A stretch of DNA of 64,000 nt from Manganibacter manganicus (GTDB taxonomy: Bacteria; Pseudomonadota; Alphaproteobacteria; Rhizobiales; Rhizobiaceae). The translations under genes were made by a program, and so were the position numbers. The notes below the pieces were generated by a model that searched no databases, was not told where the DNA came from, and saw nothing but the letters and a program-made list of their open reading frames with translations. The stretch covers positions 151,144-215,143 of the forward strand of contig NZ_MDET01000012.1 of assembly GCF_002075885.1 (NCBI RefSeq), given 5' to 3'. Below, in pieces: positions 1-7,867 of this stretch. Every line of letters starts with the position of its first letter. Position 1 is the stretch's first letter.

Positions 1-235
1 CAGGTCCGGTTCGGGCCGGGCGGTTCCGTTCACTGTTACGGATAACACACCCGGCGCCACACTTGCCTGGATGCTCGAGTGTGCACACCCGTTCCCGCTG
101 GCAAGCTGCTGAGACGGATTATGCGGGAAGGATGGCGGGTGTGGACAAAGCGGGGAGAAGGAAACCGCCGTTAACGGGGCAAGCGCCTGATTGGCAACGG
201 ATTTATTCTTATCGGCTGCGGCAGGCGATAAATTT
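1..235. repeat. Dispersed structured repeat, copy A (possible ncRNA)
   Basis: This stretch matches 58871-59107 without gaps at a constant offset of 58870. Positions 61-120 are identical, and scattered substitutions accumulate after about position 124. It can fold into several stems: CCGT(T)/(A)ACGG around the first 45 bases, CACACT (58-63) with AGTGTG (78-83), and CACACCCG (83-90) with CGGGTGTG (137-144). A perfect GTGTGCACAC palindrome lies at the junction. The long stem is kept in both copies. The reading frame through it is open in both copies, but most substitutions would change amino acids, so protein coding is not favoured. The left end runs off the window, so its true start is unknown. 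I do not recognise an RNA family. Confidence 0.7.
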
Positions 236-257
236 CCATCCACGAGAACTGGAGCCG

Positions 258-305
258 CCCTCGTCCTTCGAGGCTCCGCTTCGCTTCGCACCTCAGGATG
301 AGGGC
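258..305. repeat. Palindromic intergenic repeat, element 1
   Basis: An imperfect palindrome with CCCTCGTCC at the left and GGATGAGGG at the right, built on the theme CTCGTCCTTCGAGG / CCTCAGGATGAGG with a GCTTCGC core. Repeats of this general form are scattered between genes in many rhizobial genomes. It lies in reverse orientation to the two related elements just downstream. No function can be assigned from the sequence. Confidence 0.6.
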
Positions 306-389
306 GGGGGCAATGCCTGTTTTTCGCTATCTTGAGAGGGCGGCATTAGACGCCTGTCCCGTTGCTTTGAGGCGACGTTACACAAACCT

Positions 390-433
390 CCCTCATCGTG
401 AGGAGGCAGCGTGCTGCCGTCTCGAACGACGCA
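390..433. repeat. Palindromic intergenic repeat, element 2
   Basis: This element starts CCTCATCGTGAGGAGGCAGC and ends GCTGCCGTCTCGAACGACGC. The inner GGCAGC/GCTGCC forms a tight stem. It is the same family as the elements at 258-305 and 461-505 (CTCAT-GAGGAG ... TCTCGAA-GACGCAC theme). Confidence 0.6.
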
Positions 434-460
434 CTACTCAAACTGGAGTCGCACCTACCT

Positions 461-505
461 TCCTCATGCTGAGGAGCCGGCGACGCCGGCGTCTCGAAGC
501 ACGCA
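461..505. repeat. Palindromic intergenic repeat, element 3
   Basis: The element opens TCCTCATGCTGAGGAGCCGG and closes CCGGCGTCTCGAAGCACGCA, with a GCCGGCG core that pairs on itself. It is in the same orientation as element 2 and about 70 bp from it, giving a local cluster of three repeats ahead of the helicase gene. Confidence 0.6.
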
Positions 506-821
506 CTTACCGAAATGCTGCATTGCAACATCACGCTCTTGCTTTCTGCCCCGAACTGCTCCATATGCGCGGTCATAGGCGCTTGGGCCGGTGCGAAGAA
601 CCGGCTTTCTCCTGAGATTGGGACTGGTTGCGTCTGTTTCACCTTTCCGGCAACGGAAAGCTGTGAACAAGCCCCGTTCGGCAGACCGGCGGGCACGACA
701 GCGCAGCCGCGCGGACGCATCCCGTCCGCCGCCTTGTCGTTTCATGTGAATTTTCCGGTAGCGGGTTGCGCCCCGCCGCCCAATCGTTTTGCAGCCATGG
801 CTGCATGAAAGAAGAAAAATT
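506..821. other. Non-coding stretch upstream of the helicase
   Basis: No credible gene is seen here. Short open frames on both strands overlap each other and have no ribosome binding site or recognisable product. The promoter of the helicase gene presumably lies here, but no convincing -35/-10 pair stands out. Confidence 0.5.
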
Positions 822-2246
822 TTGACCAACGAAAACAATACGGAACTGACCGGTTTCGAGAGACTTGGAATAACCGGGCAGCTTCTGAAAGCCACTCACG
901 CCGCAGGTTTCACGACACCGAAGCCCATTCAGGAGCAGGCGATTCCTGCCCAGATGGAAGGCCGGGACATATTGGGCATCGCCCAGACCGGTTCGGGCAA
1001 GACCGCGGCTTTCGCGCTGCCCATCCTGTCCAAGATCATCGCGCTCGGCACGAAGCGCCGGCCCAGGACCGCACGCGCGCTTATTCTCGCGCCGACGCGC
1101 GAACTCGCGGTTCAGATCGAAGATACGGTGAAGCTGCTCGCCAAGGGCACGCATATCTCGACCGCGCTGGTGCTTGGCGGCGTTTCGCGCGGCAGCCAGG
1201 TGAAACGCATCGCGCCCGGCGTCGATTTTCTGATCGCTACGCCCGGCCGGTTGACCGATCTGGTGCGTGAGAAGGATGTGATCCTTTCCGAGACGACCTG
1301 GCTGGTCCTCGATGAGGCCGATCGCATGCTCGATATGGGCTTCATCAACGATGTCCGCCGCATTGCCAAGGCGACGCATCCGGCACGGCAGACGGCGCTG
1401 TTTTCGGCTACGATGCCGGACGAGATCGCGGAACTCGCCCAAGGCCTGCTGCGTGCGCCCAAGCGTGTCGAGGTTTCCCCGCAGAGCACCACCGTTGCCG
1501 AAATCTCCCAAAGTGTCGTGCTTGCCCGCACCAAGCAGAAGCGGCAGATTTTATCCACTATGCTGGCCGACGATGCGATGCGCTCGGTCATCGTCTTCGC
1601 ACGCACCAAGCATGGCGCCGACCGTGTCACTCGCGACCTCGAGCGCGACGGTTTCGTGGCGGCGGTCATCCATGGCAACAAGAGCCAGAACGCCCGCCAG
1701 AAGGCTTTGAACGGCTTTCGCGATGGCTCGGTGCGCATTCTCGTTGCCACCGATATTGCGGCCCGCGGCATCGATGTGCCCGGTATCAGCCATGTCGTGA
1801 ATTTCGATCTGCCGGACGAGGCGGAAAGCTATGTCCACCGCATCGGCCGCACCGGCCGCAATGGGCTGGACGGGGTGGCCATCACTCTGGTCGATCCGTC
1901 CGAGAACAGCAAACTGCGCCAGGTCGAGCGTATCATCCGCATGAAACTGCCCGTGGCTGCCGATCATCTGGCCAGTCCCGATCCGCAGCGGCCCGCTGTC
2001 GGAGAGCGGAAATTGCAACCGGCCAATGACAGTCGCAATGAAGCCGACAAACGACCTTTCGGCAAGCGCAAGGATGGTTTTGGAAAGAAGCGTTTCGGCG
2101 GCAAGTCTTTCGCGAATCGTGCCGCGGCGTCAAAGCCGGATGGCGAACGCAAGCCGCAAGGCGCGAAACCCCAGGGCACAAAGCCCTTCAAGGGCAACAA
2201 CAAGCGTCGGTTTGGTGGCAAGCGCCCGGCAACTCGCGCTGCTTGA
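822..2246 (+). CDS. DEAD-box ATP-dependent RNA helicase (RhlE type)
   Basis: An RNA-unwinding ATPase of about 474 residues with the full DEAD-box motif set: a Q-motif region (TTPKPIQ), motif I AQTGSGKT near residues 54-61, PTRELAVQ, IATPGRL, DEAD near 163-166, SATMP and the C-terminal HRIGRTGRNG. The last 100 or so residues are rich in Lys, Arg, Gly and Phe (GKKRFGGK-like blocks), the basic tail usual in RhlE-type helicases that bind structured RNA in ribosome assembly or cold adaptation. The open frame extends to a TTG at 789, but the TTG at 822 follows a purine-rich GAAAGAAG and is the better start. It is monocistronic, with a hairpin straight after the stop. Confidence 0.9.
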   Translation: MTNENNTELTGFERLGITGQLLKATHAAGFTTPKPIQEQAIPAQMEGRDILGIAQTGSGKTAAFALPILSKIIALGTKRRPRTARALILAPTRELAVQIEDTVKLLAKGTHISTALVLGGVSRGSQVKRIAPGVDFLIATPGRLTDLVREKDVILSETTWLVLDEADRMLDMGFINDVRRIAKATHPARQTALFSATMPDEIAELAQGLLRAPKRVEVSPQSTTVAEISQSVVLARTKQKRQILSTMLADDAMRSVIVFARTKHGADRVTRDLERDGFVAAVIHGNKSQNARQKALNGFRDGSVRILVATDIAARGIDVPGISHVVNFDLPDEAESYVHRIGRTGRNGLDGVAITLVDPSENSKLRQVERIIRMKLPVAADHLASPDPQRPAVGERKLQPANDSRNEADKRPFGKRKDGFGKKRFGGKSFANRAAASKPDGERKPQGAKPQGTKPFKGNNKRRFGGKRPATRAA

Positions 2247-2248
2247 TG

Positions 2249-2274
2249 CCAACGTCATTTTGAATGACCGTTGG
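2249..2274 (+). terminator. Hairpin just after the helicase stop codon
   Basis: CCAACG-TCATT pairs with AATGA-C-CGTTGG around a TTG loop with one bulged C. It starts three bases after the stop. No U-run follows, so it may act as an mRNA 3' stabiliser or weak terminator. Confidence 0.45.
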
Positions 2275-2433
2275 AGCGCGCGACTGCGCGCCGCGCCCGT
2301 TGGCGCGAAAGCCAAGTGGCCCGGATGGGCCGCGCTTACGATTGAGGCGTTCTGGATGTGTCGACATCCAGGAGCTCTGGCTTGAGCGGTGTCGATCAAA
2401 CCACCCGCGTGTTGCAAACCGGCGTGCGGGTGA

Positions 2434-3267
2434 TCATAGATCTTCCCGGCATTTCCGAGGGTCGCGGCCAAAGCTCAAGGGCCGCTTCCGCCAGCCGGTA
2501 AGCCTTTCGATGGTCCAGTGGCAGACGGGCCTCGGCAACAGGTTGAGCAGTTTCAGGCCGAGCGTCAGCCGCCGTGGGAAGGTGGTCTCGAACCCTCCGC
2601 GCTGAATTGCCCTGGCGGCGCGCCGCGCCGCATCGGCAGGCTTCATCAGCGCCGGCATGCGCACACCGTTTCCTCGCGTCAGCGGCGTGTCGATAAAACC
2701 AGGATTGATGACCTGAATGCGGATATTGATCTTGTCGAAATCGAATTTCAGCGATTGCGCCATGAGATTGATGGCCGCCTTGGTCGCGCCATAGGCGGCC
2801 GTCGTCGGCCAGCCGAAATAGGCGCTGATGGAGCCGACCAGAACGATTTGACCCTGCCCACGCTGTTGCATCTGCCGAACCATGGGCACGAGGCCATGCA
2901 CGATGCCAAGCACGTTGACATTATATAAATTGCGGAACTTGCGCACTGACAGGTTCTCGCCAGCGATCGGCACATAGGCACCCGCATTGAAGATGGCGAG
3001 TGCGATCGGGCCAAGCTGGTTTTCGATCATCGCAACGGTTTCGGCCATGCGCTTTTCGTCGGTTACGTCGCAGGGGCAGGGCACGATGCGGCCGGGCAGG
3101 GACCCGGCTTCGGCCACCAGAATGTCGATGGGGTCTTCCTCGCGTGCCGTTACGGCAACGACGTAGCCATCGCTCGCGAGTTGCTTCGCAAGCGCCCGGC
3201 CAAGGCCGGAACTGCCACCGGTTATCCATGCGACGCCATCCTTCGGATCGGCGCGATAAAGTGTCAT
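2434..3267 (-). CDS. Short-chain dehydrogenase/reductase (SDR) family oxidoreductase
   Basis: An NAD(P)-dependent oxidoreductase of unknown substrate, about 277 residues. It has the classical SDR marks: cofactor loop TGGSSGLG near the N-terminus, NAGAY, the catalytic serine region GSISAYFG, and YGATK as the active-site Tyr-x-x-x-Lys. The NPGFIDTPLT segment follows as expected. A GTG at 3303 would add 12 residues, but the ATG at 3267 gives the normal SDR N-terminus. The C-terminal 60 residues are hydrophobic and basic (LLNLLPRPVCHW), as in SDRs annotated as short-chain lipid or steroid dehydrogenases. The gene converges on the helicase gene and has no operon partner. Confidence 0.85.
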   Translation of the reverse strand: MTLYRADPKDGVAWITGGSSGLGRALAKQLASDGYVVAVTAREEDPIDILVAEAGSLPGRIVPCPCDVTDEKRMAETVAMIENQLGPIALAIFNAGAYVPIAGENLSVRKFRNLYNVNVLGIVHGLVPMVRQMQQRGQGQIVLVGSISAYFGWPTTAAYGATKAAINLMAQSLKFDFDKINIRIQVINPGFIDTPLTRGNGVRMPALMKPADAARRAARAIQRGGFETTFPRRLTLGLKLLNLLPRPVCHWTIERLTGWRKRPLSFGRDPRKCREDL

Positions 3268-3401
3268 TCCATAGTTCCGCTGGCTGTCCCTTGCGCTAGT
3301 CACCTATGCGGACAGGATTTGAAAGAAAAGGGCAACTTTGATCGAATACCCTTCCGATTGTCAGGCGTTTGTCCCTCGATTCGGACATTGCCGCATAGCG
3401 G

Positions 3402-3422
3402 GGACCAAAATGCGACTGGTCC
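3402..3422. other. Small inverted repeat upstream of cysK
   Basis: GGACCA and TGGTCC flank a 9-base loop, about 80 bases before the cysK start. It could be an operator or leader hairpin; nothing ties it to a known regulator. Confidence 0.3.
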
Positions 3423-3505
3423 AGGAAATTTCTTTCCTTGAAACGATCGACGTGCGTTTCTAGACCATACAACTCGGCAGGCACGGTGGTTGGAAGGAAC
3501 GCTCC

Positions 3506-4540
3506 ATGTACGGTTCGGTAATCGACACGATCGGCAACACGCCCTTGATCCGTCTCAACAAGGCATCGGACGCCACCGGCTGCGAGATTCTGGGCAAGGC
3601 CGAATTCATGAATCCCGGCCAGTCGGTCAAGGATCGGGCCGGTCTGTTCATTATCCGCGATGCCGAAAAGCGTGGGTTACTTAGGCCAGGCGGCGTCATT
3701 GTCGAAGGCACAGCCGGCAATACCGGTATCGGGCTCACCCTTGTCGCCAAGGCGCTGGGTTACCGCACCGTCATCGTCATCCCCGAAACGCAGAGCCAGG
3801 AGAAGAAGGATACGATCCGTCTGCTCGGCGCTGAACTGATCGAGGTTCCGGCCGTTCCCTACAAGAATCCCAACAATTATGTGAAACTGTCGGGGCGGCT
3901 TGCTGAGCAGATGGCGAAAAGCGAGCCGAATGGCGCGATCTGGGCCAACCAGTTCGACAATGTCGCCAACCGGGACGGCCATATCCACACGACGGCTGAG
4001 GAAATCTGGCAGCAGACCGGCGGCAAGGTCGATGGTTTCGTGTCCGCCGTCGGTTCAGGCGGCACGTTGGCCGGCATCGCCGCCGGCCTGCGCGGACACA
4101 GCAAGGCCGTCAAGATCGGATTGGCTGACCCGCTGGGCGCTGCGCTCTTCAGCTTCTACACGCAAGGCGAACTGAAATCGGAAGGCGGTTCCATCACCGA
4201 GGGTATCGGGCAGGGCCGCATTACCGCCAATCTGGAAGGCTTCGCGCCCGATTTTTCCTATCAGATTCCCGATGACGAGGCCTTGCCGATCATATTCGAT
4301 CTTGTGCAGGAGGAAGCCCTGTGCGTTGGAGGTTCCACCGGCATCAATATCGCCGGCGCCATCAGGCTGGCTCGAGAGTTGGGGCCGGGCCACACCATCG
4401 TGACGATCCTCGCCGATTATGGCACGCGCTATCAGTCGAAGCTTTTCAATCCGCAATTCCTGCGCACGAAGAACCTTCCCGTTCCGGCGTGGATGGAGAC
4501 GAAAAGCGAAATCGATGTGCCGTATGAGAAGGTCGCCTGA
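3506..4540 (+). CDS. cysK: Cysteine synthase A (O-acetylserine sulfhydrylase family)
   Basis: A PLP enzyme making cysteine from O-acetylserine and sulfide in the cytoplasm. The 344-residue protein has the beta-substitution family fold: NTPLIRLN at 11-18, the PLP lysine at about residue 42 in NPGQSVKDRAG, the substrate loop EGTAGNTGIG at 67-76, a glycine-rich phosphate loop GSGGT, and GGSTGINIAGA near the C-terminus. It is slightly longer than the usual 310 residues because of a C-terminal extension after YGTRYQSKLF. Its stop overlaps the start of the next gene by one base (TGATG), so translation is probably coupled. Exact substrate preference (CysK versus a close paralog) cannot be settled by eye. 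Confidence 0.88.
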   Translation: MYGSVIDTIGNTPLIRLNKASDATGCEILGKAEFMNPGQSVKDRAGLFIIRDAEKRGLLRPGGVIVEGTAGNTGIGLTLVAKALGYRTVIVIPETQSQEKKDTIRLLGAELIEVPAVPYKNPNNYVKLSGRLAEQMAKSEPNGAIWANQFDNVANRDGHIHTTAEEIWQQTGGKVDGFVSAVGSGGTLAGIAAGLRGHSKAVKIGLADPLGAALFSFYTQGELKSEGGSITEGIGQGRITANLEGFAPDFSYQIPDDEALPIIFDLVQEEALCVGGSTGINIAGAIRLARELGPGHTIVTILADYGTRYQSKLFNPQFLRTKNLPVPAWMETKSEIDVPYEKVA

Positions 4541-5283
4541 TGAGTTTCAAGACAGACGCGCTGTTCCGCGACGATTCCTATCTGCGGGAGGCCGAGGCCG
4601 TGGTCGTCGGCGTCAATGATCGGGGCGGCATTATTCTCGATCGCAGCGTTTTCTATGCGACGTCGGGCGGCCAACCGGGCGATACCGGCACATTCGAGCG
4701 CGCTGATGGCAACCGGATCGCCATTGCCGCGACAGTGACCGGCGAGACGAAGAACGAGATCATCCATGTCCCCGCACCCGATCAGCCGGTGCCGGAGGTT
4801 GGTGAAAAGCTGAAACTCGCCATCGACTGGGAGCGGCGCCATCTTCTGATGCGCATGCACACCGCCTGCCATCTTCTCAGCGTGGTATGCCCGTTTCCGA
4901 TTACCGGCGCTGCCGTGGCGGTTGACGACTCGCGCGTCGATTTTGACATGCCCGATGCCTCCATCGGCAAGGAGGATGTAACCGAAAAGCTGATGGAACT
5001 GGTGCGCGCCGATCATCCGGTCTTTACCCGCTGGATCACCGACGAGGAGTTTGCCGCCAACCCCGGCCTGGTGAAGTCGAAGAATGTGCGGCCACCGAGC
5101 GGCACCGGTAGAATCAGGCTGGTCGGCATTGGCGAGGATGGCAGTGTGGACAGTCAGCCCTGCGGCGGCACGCATGTGGCGCGCACAATCGAGGTCGGCG
5201 AGATCCATATCGGCAAGATCGAGAAGAAAGGACGTGAAAATCGCCGCTTCCGGCTTCGTTTCGGGCCTATGCCAGCGGCTTGA
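4540..5283 (+). CDS. Alanyl-tRNA editing protein (AlaX family)
   Basis: A free-standing relative of the alanyl-tRNA synthetase editing domain, 247 residues, expected to hydrolyse Ser- or Gly-tRNA(Ala). It shows the four-ligand zinc site: H107 and H111 in MHTACH, and C208 and H212 in CGGTH. The N-terminal FYATSGGQPGDTG is the characteristic beta-barrel motif of AlaRS/AlaX. It overlaps the cysK stop by one base, so it is translated with the serine-consuming cysteine pathway. That suggests, but does not prove, a link between serine pools and tRNA proofreading. Confidence 0.88.
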   Translation: MSFKTDALFRDDSYLREAEAVVVGVNDRGGIILDRSVFYATSGGQPGDTGTFERADGNRIAIAATVTGETKNEIIHVPAPDQPVPEVGEKLKLAIDWERRHLLMRMHTACHLLSVVCPFPITGAAVAVDDSRVDFDMPDASIGKEDVTEKLMELVRADHPVFTRWITDEEFAANPGLVKSKNVRPPSGTGRIRLVGIGEDGSVDSQPCGGTHVARTIEVGEIHIGKIEKKGRENRRFRLRFGPMPAA

Positions 5284-5300
5284 TCCGGCTCTATAGTGGC

Positions 5301-5315
5301 TGCTGCAATGCAGCA
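5301..5315 (+). other. Short hairpin in front of the sseA ribosome binding site
   Basis: TGCTGC-AAT-GCAGCA is a perfect six-base stem with a three-base loop, directly followed by GGGAG and the sseA start codons. It could tune translation of sseA relative to alaX. It is too short for a terminator and has no U-run. Confidence 0.35.
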
Positions 5316-5323
5316 GGGAGAAC

Positions 5324-6193
5324 ATGATGGCCGAGGACAGCCCCTTCACAGTCGATGCCGATTGGCTTCAGCAGCGGCTGGGCCAGCCCGGTTTCAGCAT
5401 CGTTGACGGGTCATGGTATCTTCCCGCGCAAAAGCGCAACGCGCGCGCCGAATATGAGGCGTCCCACATTCCCGGCGCCGTGTTCTTCGACATCGATGCC
5501 GCCTCGGATCAGAACAGTCCGTTGCCGCATATGCTGCCCGATCCGCCGGAGTTTGCGCAATATGCCGGCACGATGGGTATTTCCGCCGACGACACCATCG
5601 TCGTCTATGATGGGCCGGGTTTCTTCTCGGCGCCGCGCGTCTGGTGGATGTTCCGGGTCATGGGCGTCTTTCAGGTTTTCATTCTGGAAGGTGGTTTCGA
5701 TCGCTGGAAGGCGGCGGGCCGACCGGTGACGGCGGAACCGACCAAGGTCGCTCCCTGCATTTTTCACGCCGATTTCGATGCCCGGCGCGTCGCCAGCCTG
5801 GCGGATATGCGCGGCATCGTTTCGGCTGGTGACAGCCAGATTGCGGATGCGCGCGGGCCGGGCCGCTTTGCCGGAACCGAGCCGGAGCCGCGCGCCGGCG
5901 TGCGCTCCGGTCATATGCCCGGCGCGCGCAACGTGCCGGCCTCGGCGCTGGCCGAGAACGGTACGCTTTTGCCGAAGTCGGCGTTGCGAAAAGTCATCGA
6001 GGACGCCGGGATCGACCTTTCGAGTCCGGTCGTTACCTCCTGCGGTTCAGGCGTGACGGCAGCGGCGATCACGCTTGCGCTGGAGACGCTTGGCCATACC
6101 GACAATCGCCTTTATGACGGCTCATGGACTGAATGGGGTGGGCGAACCGATACGCTGGTCGAAACCGGTCCGGCCTCTGGTAAGACGGTCTGA
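5324..6193 (+). CDS. sseA: 3-mercaptopyruvate sulfurtransferase
   Basis: A two-domain rhodanese of about 289 residues that moves sulfane sulfur from 3-mercaptopyruvate (or thiosulfate) to acceptors. Each half carries a rhodanese fold: the N-terminal one has DGSWYLP and ASHIPGAVFFDID, and the C-terminal one has GHMPGARNVP. The active-site loop is CGSGVTA, with the catalytic cysteine at about residue 240; the Gly-Ser-Gly pattern is that of mercaptopyruvate sulfurtransferases rather than thiosulfate-type loops. The ATG at 5327 sits at better spacing from GGGAG than the one at 5324, so the real protein may start one codon later. It is third in the cysK operon, which fits a role in cysteine sulfur traffic. 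Confidence 0.9.
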   Translation: MMAEDSPFTVDADWLQQRLGQPGFSIVDGSWYLPAQKRNARAEYEASHIPGAVFFDIDAASDQNSPLPHMLPDPPEFAQYAGTMGISADDTIVVYDGPGFFSAPRVWWMFRVMGVFQVFILEGGFDRWKAAGRPVTAEPTKVAPCIFHADFDARRVASLADMRGIVSAGDSQIADARGPGRFAGTEPEPRAGVRSGHMPGARNVPASALAENGTLLPKSALRKVIEDAGIDLSSPVVTSCGSGVTAAAITLALETLGHTDNRLYDGSWTEWGGRTDTLVETGPASGKTV

Positions 6194-6194
6194 T

Positions 6195-6755
6195 ATGCGG
6201 GACGATGTTTCGCAGGATATCCCGGTAACAGTCACGTTCCTGGAAATGGCGGCGCCGCCGGTCCACTACGCACCGGCGCCGATGAACCGACAGATTGCAC
6301 TGCTGCGCGCGCGCGATATTCCATTGCATTTCTATCGCTATCTGACCGATCGCGTCGGGCGCAAATGGCAGTGGGTGAATGTGCTGCGGTTGAACGACGA
6401 AGAGCTTTCGGCAACCATCCATCGTGAAGATCGCGATATCCGCATCCTTTACCTCGATGGCACGCCCGCTGGCTTTTTCGATGTCAAGCCGCATCTGCCC
6501 GCCGAGGCGGAACTCGCCTATTTCGGCATGATGGATCATGCGATGGGGCAGGGGCTTGGCCGCTGGTTTCTGGGGGCTGCGGTTGCGGCTTGCTGGTCGC
6601 ATGGACCGAAGCGCGTGACGGTGCAGACCTGCACGCTCGATCATCCGGCCGCGCTGCCGCTCTACCAGAAAATCGGGTTTCAACCGGTGGCGCAAAAGCA
6701 GGAGATTGTCCGCACCATGCCGTTCGATGAGCGCATGGCAAGCGTGATGCGATAG
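6195..6755 (+). CDS. GNAT family N-acetyltransferase
   Basis: A 186-residue acetyl-CoA-dependent transferase of unknown target. The GNAT core is visible as ELAYFGMMDHAMGQGLGRWFL (the Q-x-x-G-x-G/A acetyl-CoA loop) followed by VTVQTCTLDHPAALPLYQKIGF, the usual beta5-alpha4 end of the fold. The open frame continues upstream into sseA, but the ATG at 6195, one base after the sseA stop, is the sensible start. It sits between sseA and the DapB-like gene and is almost certainly co-transcribed. Confidence 0.85.
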   Translation: MRDDVSQDIPVTVTFLEMAAPPVHYAPAPMNRQIALLRARDIPLHFYRYLTDRVGRKWQWVNVLRLNDEELSATIHREDRDIRILYLDGTPAGFFDVKPHLPAEAELAYFGMMDHAMGQGLGRWFLGAAVAACWSHGPKRVTVQTCTLDHPAALPLYQKIGFQPVAQKQEIVRTMPFDERMASVMR

Positions 6756-6782
6756 GAACCGACCACTGGAGCGACGGACACG

Positions 6783-7589
6783 ATGACGATCAAGGTGATA
6801 ATGGCCGGTGCGACCGGTTGGGTCGGCAAGGCGCTGATACCTGCAATCGCGGCGCAGACGGATATGGCGCTTGTTGGTGCGGTGTCGCGCAATGCGGCGG
6901 GGCAGGATTCGGGCGTAACCGCCGGGGGACAAAAAAACGGCGTTGTCGTTTCCGGCACGTTGGCCGACGCCCTTTCCAGCGCCTCGGATGTAGTGGTCGA
7001 TTATACCAAGCCGAATATCGTCAAGGCGCATGCTCTGGAGGCGGTCTCGAAAGGCCGGCATATGGTCATCGGCACGTCGGGACTTGGTGCTGCGGACTAC
7101 GCCGAAATCGACAAGGCGGCGCGCGCCAACGGTGTCGGCGTGCTTGCCGCCGCCAATTTCTCCATTACAGCCACCCTGATGAAGCGCTTTGCGCTGATGG
7201 CGGCCAAATATGTGCCGGACGTCGAAGTGATCGACTATGCCAGCGCCGGCAAGGCTGACGCGCCGTCAGGCACGGCTCGGGAGTTGGCGGAGATGCTGGC
7301 CGAGATTCGCCAGCCTGCAACGGCGCGTCCTGTGTCAGACGTGTCTGGCGTGCCGGAGACGCGCGGTGCCGCAGTCGGGACGGGCACGGGCGTTCAGGTT
7401 CATGCCGTCCGGCTGCCCTCTTACATTCTATCTTGCGAGGCCCTGTTCGGATTGCCGGACGAGCGCCTGACGATCCGCCATGACGCGGGCTCTTCCGCTG
7501 CGCCCTATGTGGCAGGCACGCTGCTCGCCATACGGCGCGTGAGCGAGTTCAAGGGCCTGGTTCGTGGGCTCGACGCCTTGATGGATTAG
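6783..7589 (+). CDS. DapB-like protein (4-hydroxy-tetrahydrodipicolinate reductase family), atypical active site
   Basis: The 268-residue protein has the DapB layout: an N-terminal nucleotide-binding loop AGATGWVG (8-15), VVVDYTKP, GTSG, AAANFS and the substrate motif GKADAPSGTA with its lysine at about residue 157. In family members the segment before that lysine carries a His-His pair whose first member is the catalytic acid; here the aligned residues are Ala153-Ser154. The GRMG of the cofactor loop is also changed to GWVG. It may therefore reduce something else, or be a paralog beside a normal dapB elsewhere in the genome. It is last in the cysK operon, 27 bases after the acetyltransferase. 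Confidence 0.75.
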   Translation: MTIKVIMAGATGWVGKALIPAIAAQTDMALVGAVSRNAAGQDSGVTAGGQKNGVVVSGTLADALSSASDVVVDYTKPNIVKAHALEAVSKGRHMVIGTSGLGAADYAEIDKAARANGVGVLAAANFSITATLMKRFALMAAKYVPDVEVIDYASAGKADAPSGTARELAEMLAEIRQPATARPVSDVSGVPETRGAAVGTGTGVQVHAVRLPSYILSCEALFGLPDERLTIRHDAGSSAAPYVAGTLLAIRRVSEFKGLVRGLDALMD

Positions 7590-7720
7590 GGATTTGTTAA
7601 CCAAGATCTGGCGATATTGAATTTGATCTGTCGCACCGCCGTTACATTTCTACGGTAGATTGACAGCCGTCGGATGATGATTGACCGCGGATGTACCGGC
7701 AATCGAACCGGCGGACGAGG

Positions 7721-7747
7721 AAGCGGGGCTTTTGGCTCCGCTTTTTT
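7721..7747 (+). terminator. Rho-independent terminator downstream of the cysK operon
   Basis: AGCGG pairs with CCGCT (extended by GC/GC and wobble pairs around a TTTT loop) and is followed by a run of six T. It lies about 130 bases after the last gene of the operon on the same strand. Confidence 0.65.
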
Positions 7748-7782
7748 GTTGGCTTGCGCACAGGACAGCTTCGACAATAAAT

Positions 7783-7804
7783 GCCCCCAGCCGAAGCCGG
7801 GGGC
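7783..7804 (-). terminator. Terminator for alanine dehydrogenase
   Basis: GCCCCC and GGGGGC form a strong stem with a short GC-rich loop. On the minus strand it is followed by ATTTATT. It lies 64 bases beyond the ald stop codon. Confidence 0.65.
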
Positions 7805-7867
7805 GTTTCAAACGCCGCTGCTTGAGACGGTGCGTCGCTTGGAACAGATATGAGCCTGCCGTAACGA

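Noticed and set aside
1..30. CAGGTCCGG as the signature of bacterial SRP (4.5S) RNA
   Set aside because: The signature continues GGAAGGAAGCAGC in SRP RNA; here it continues TTCGGGCC, and the same block recurs in the second repeat copy.
63..335. 90-residue protein across repeat copy A, and its 110-residue counterpart at 58792-59124
   Set aside because: No ribosome binding site or domain, and differences between copies mostly change amino acids, so coding is unlikely.
7690..7720. A T-loop-like GGTTCGATTGCC on the minus strand suggesting a tRNA
   Set aside because: The base after TTCGATT is G, not the required C, and no acceptor, D or anticodon arm can be formed.
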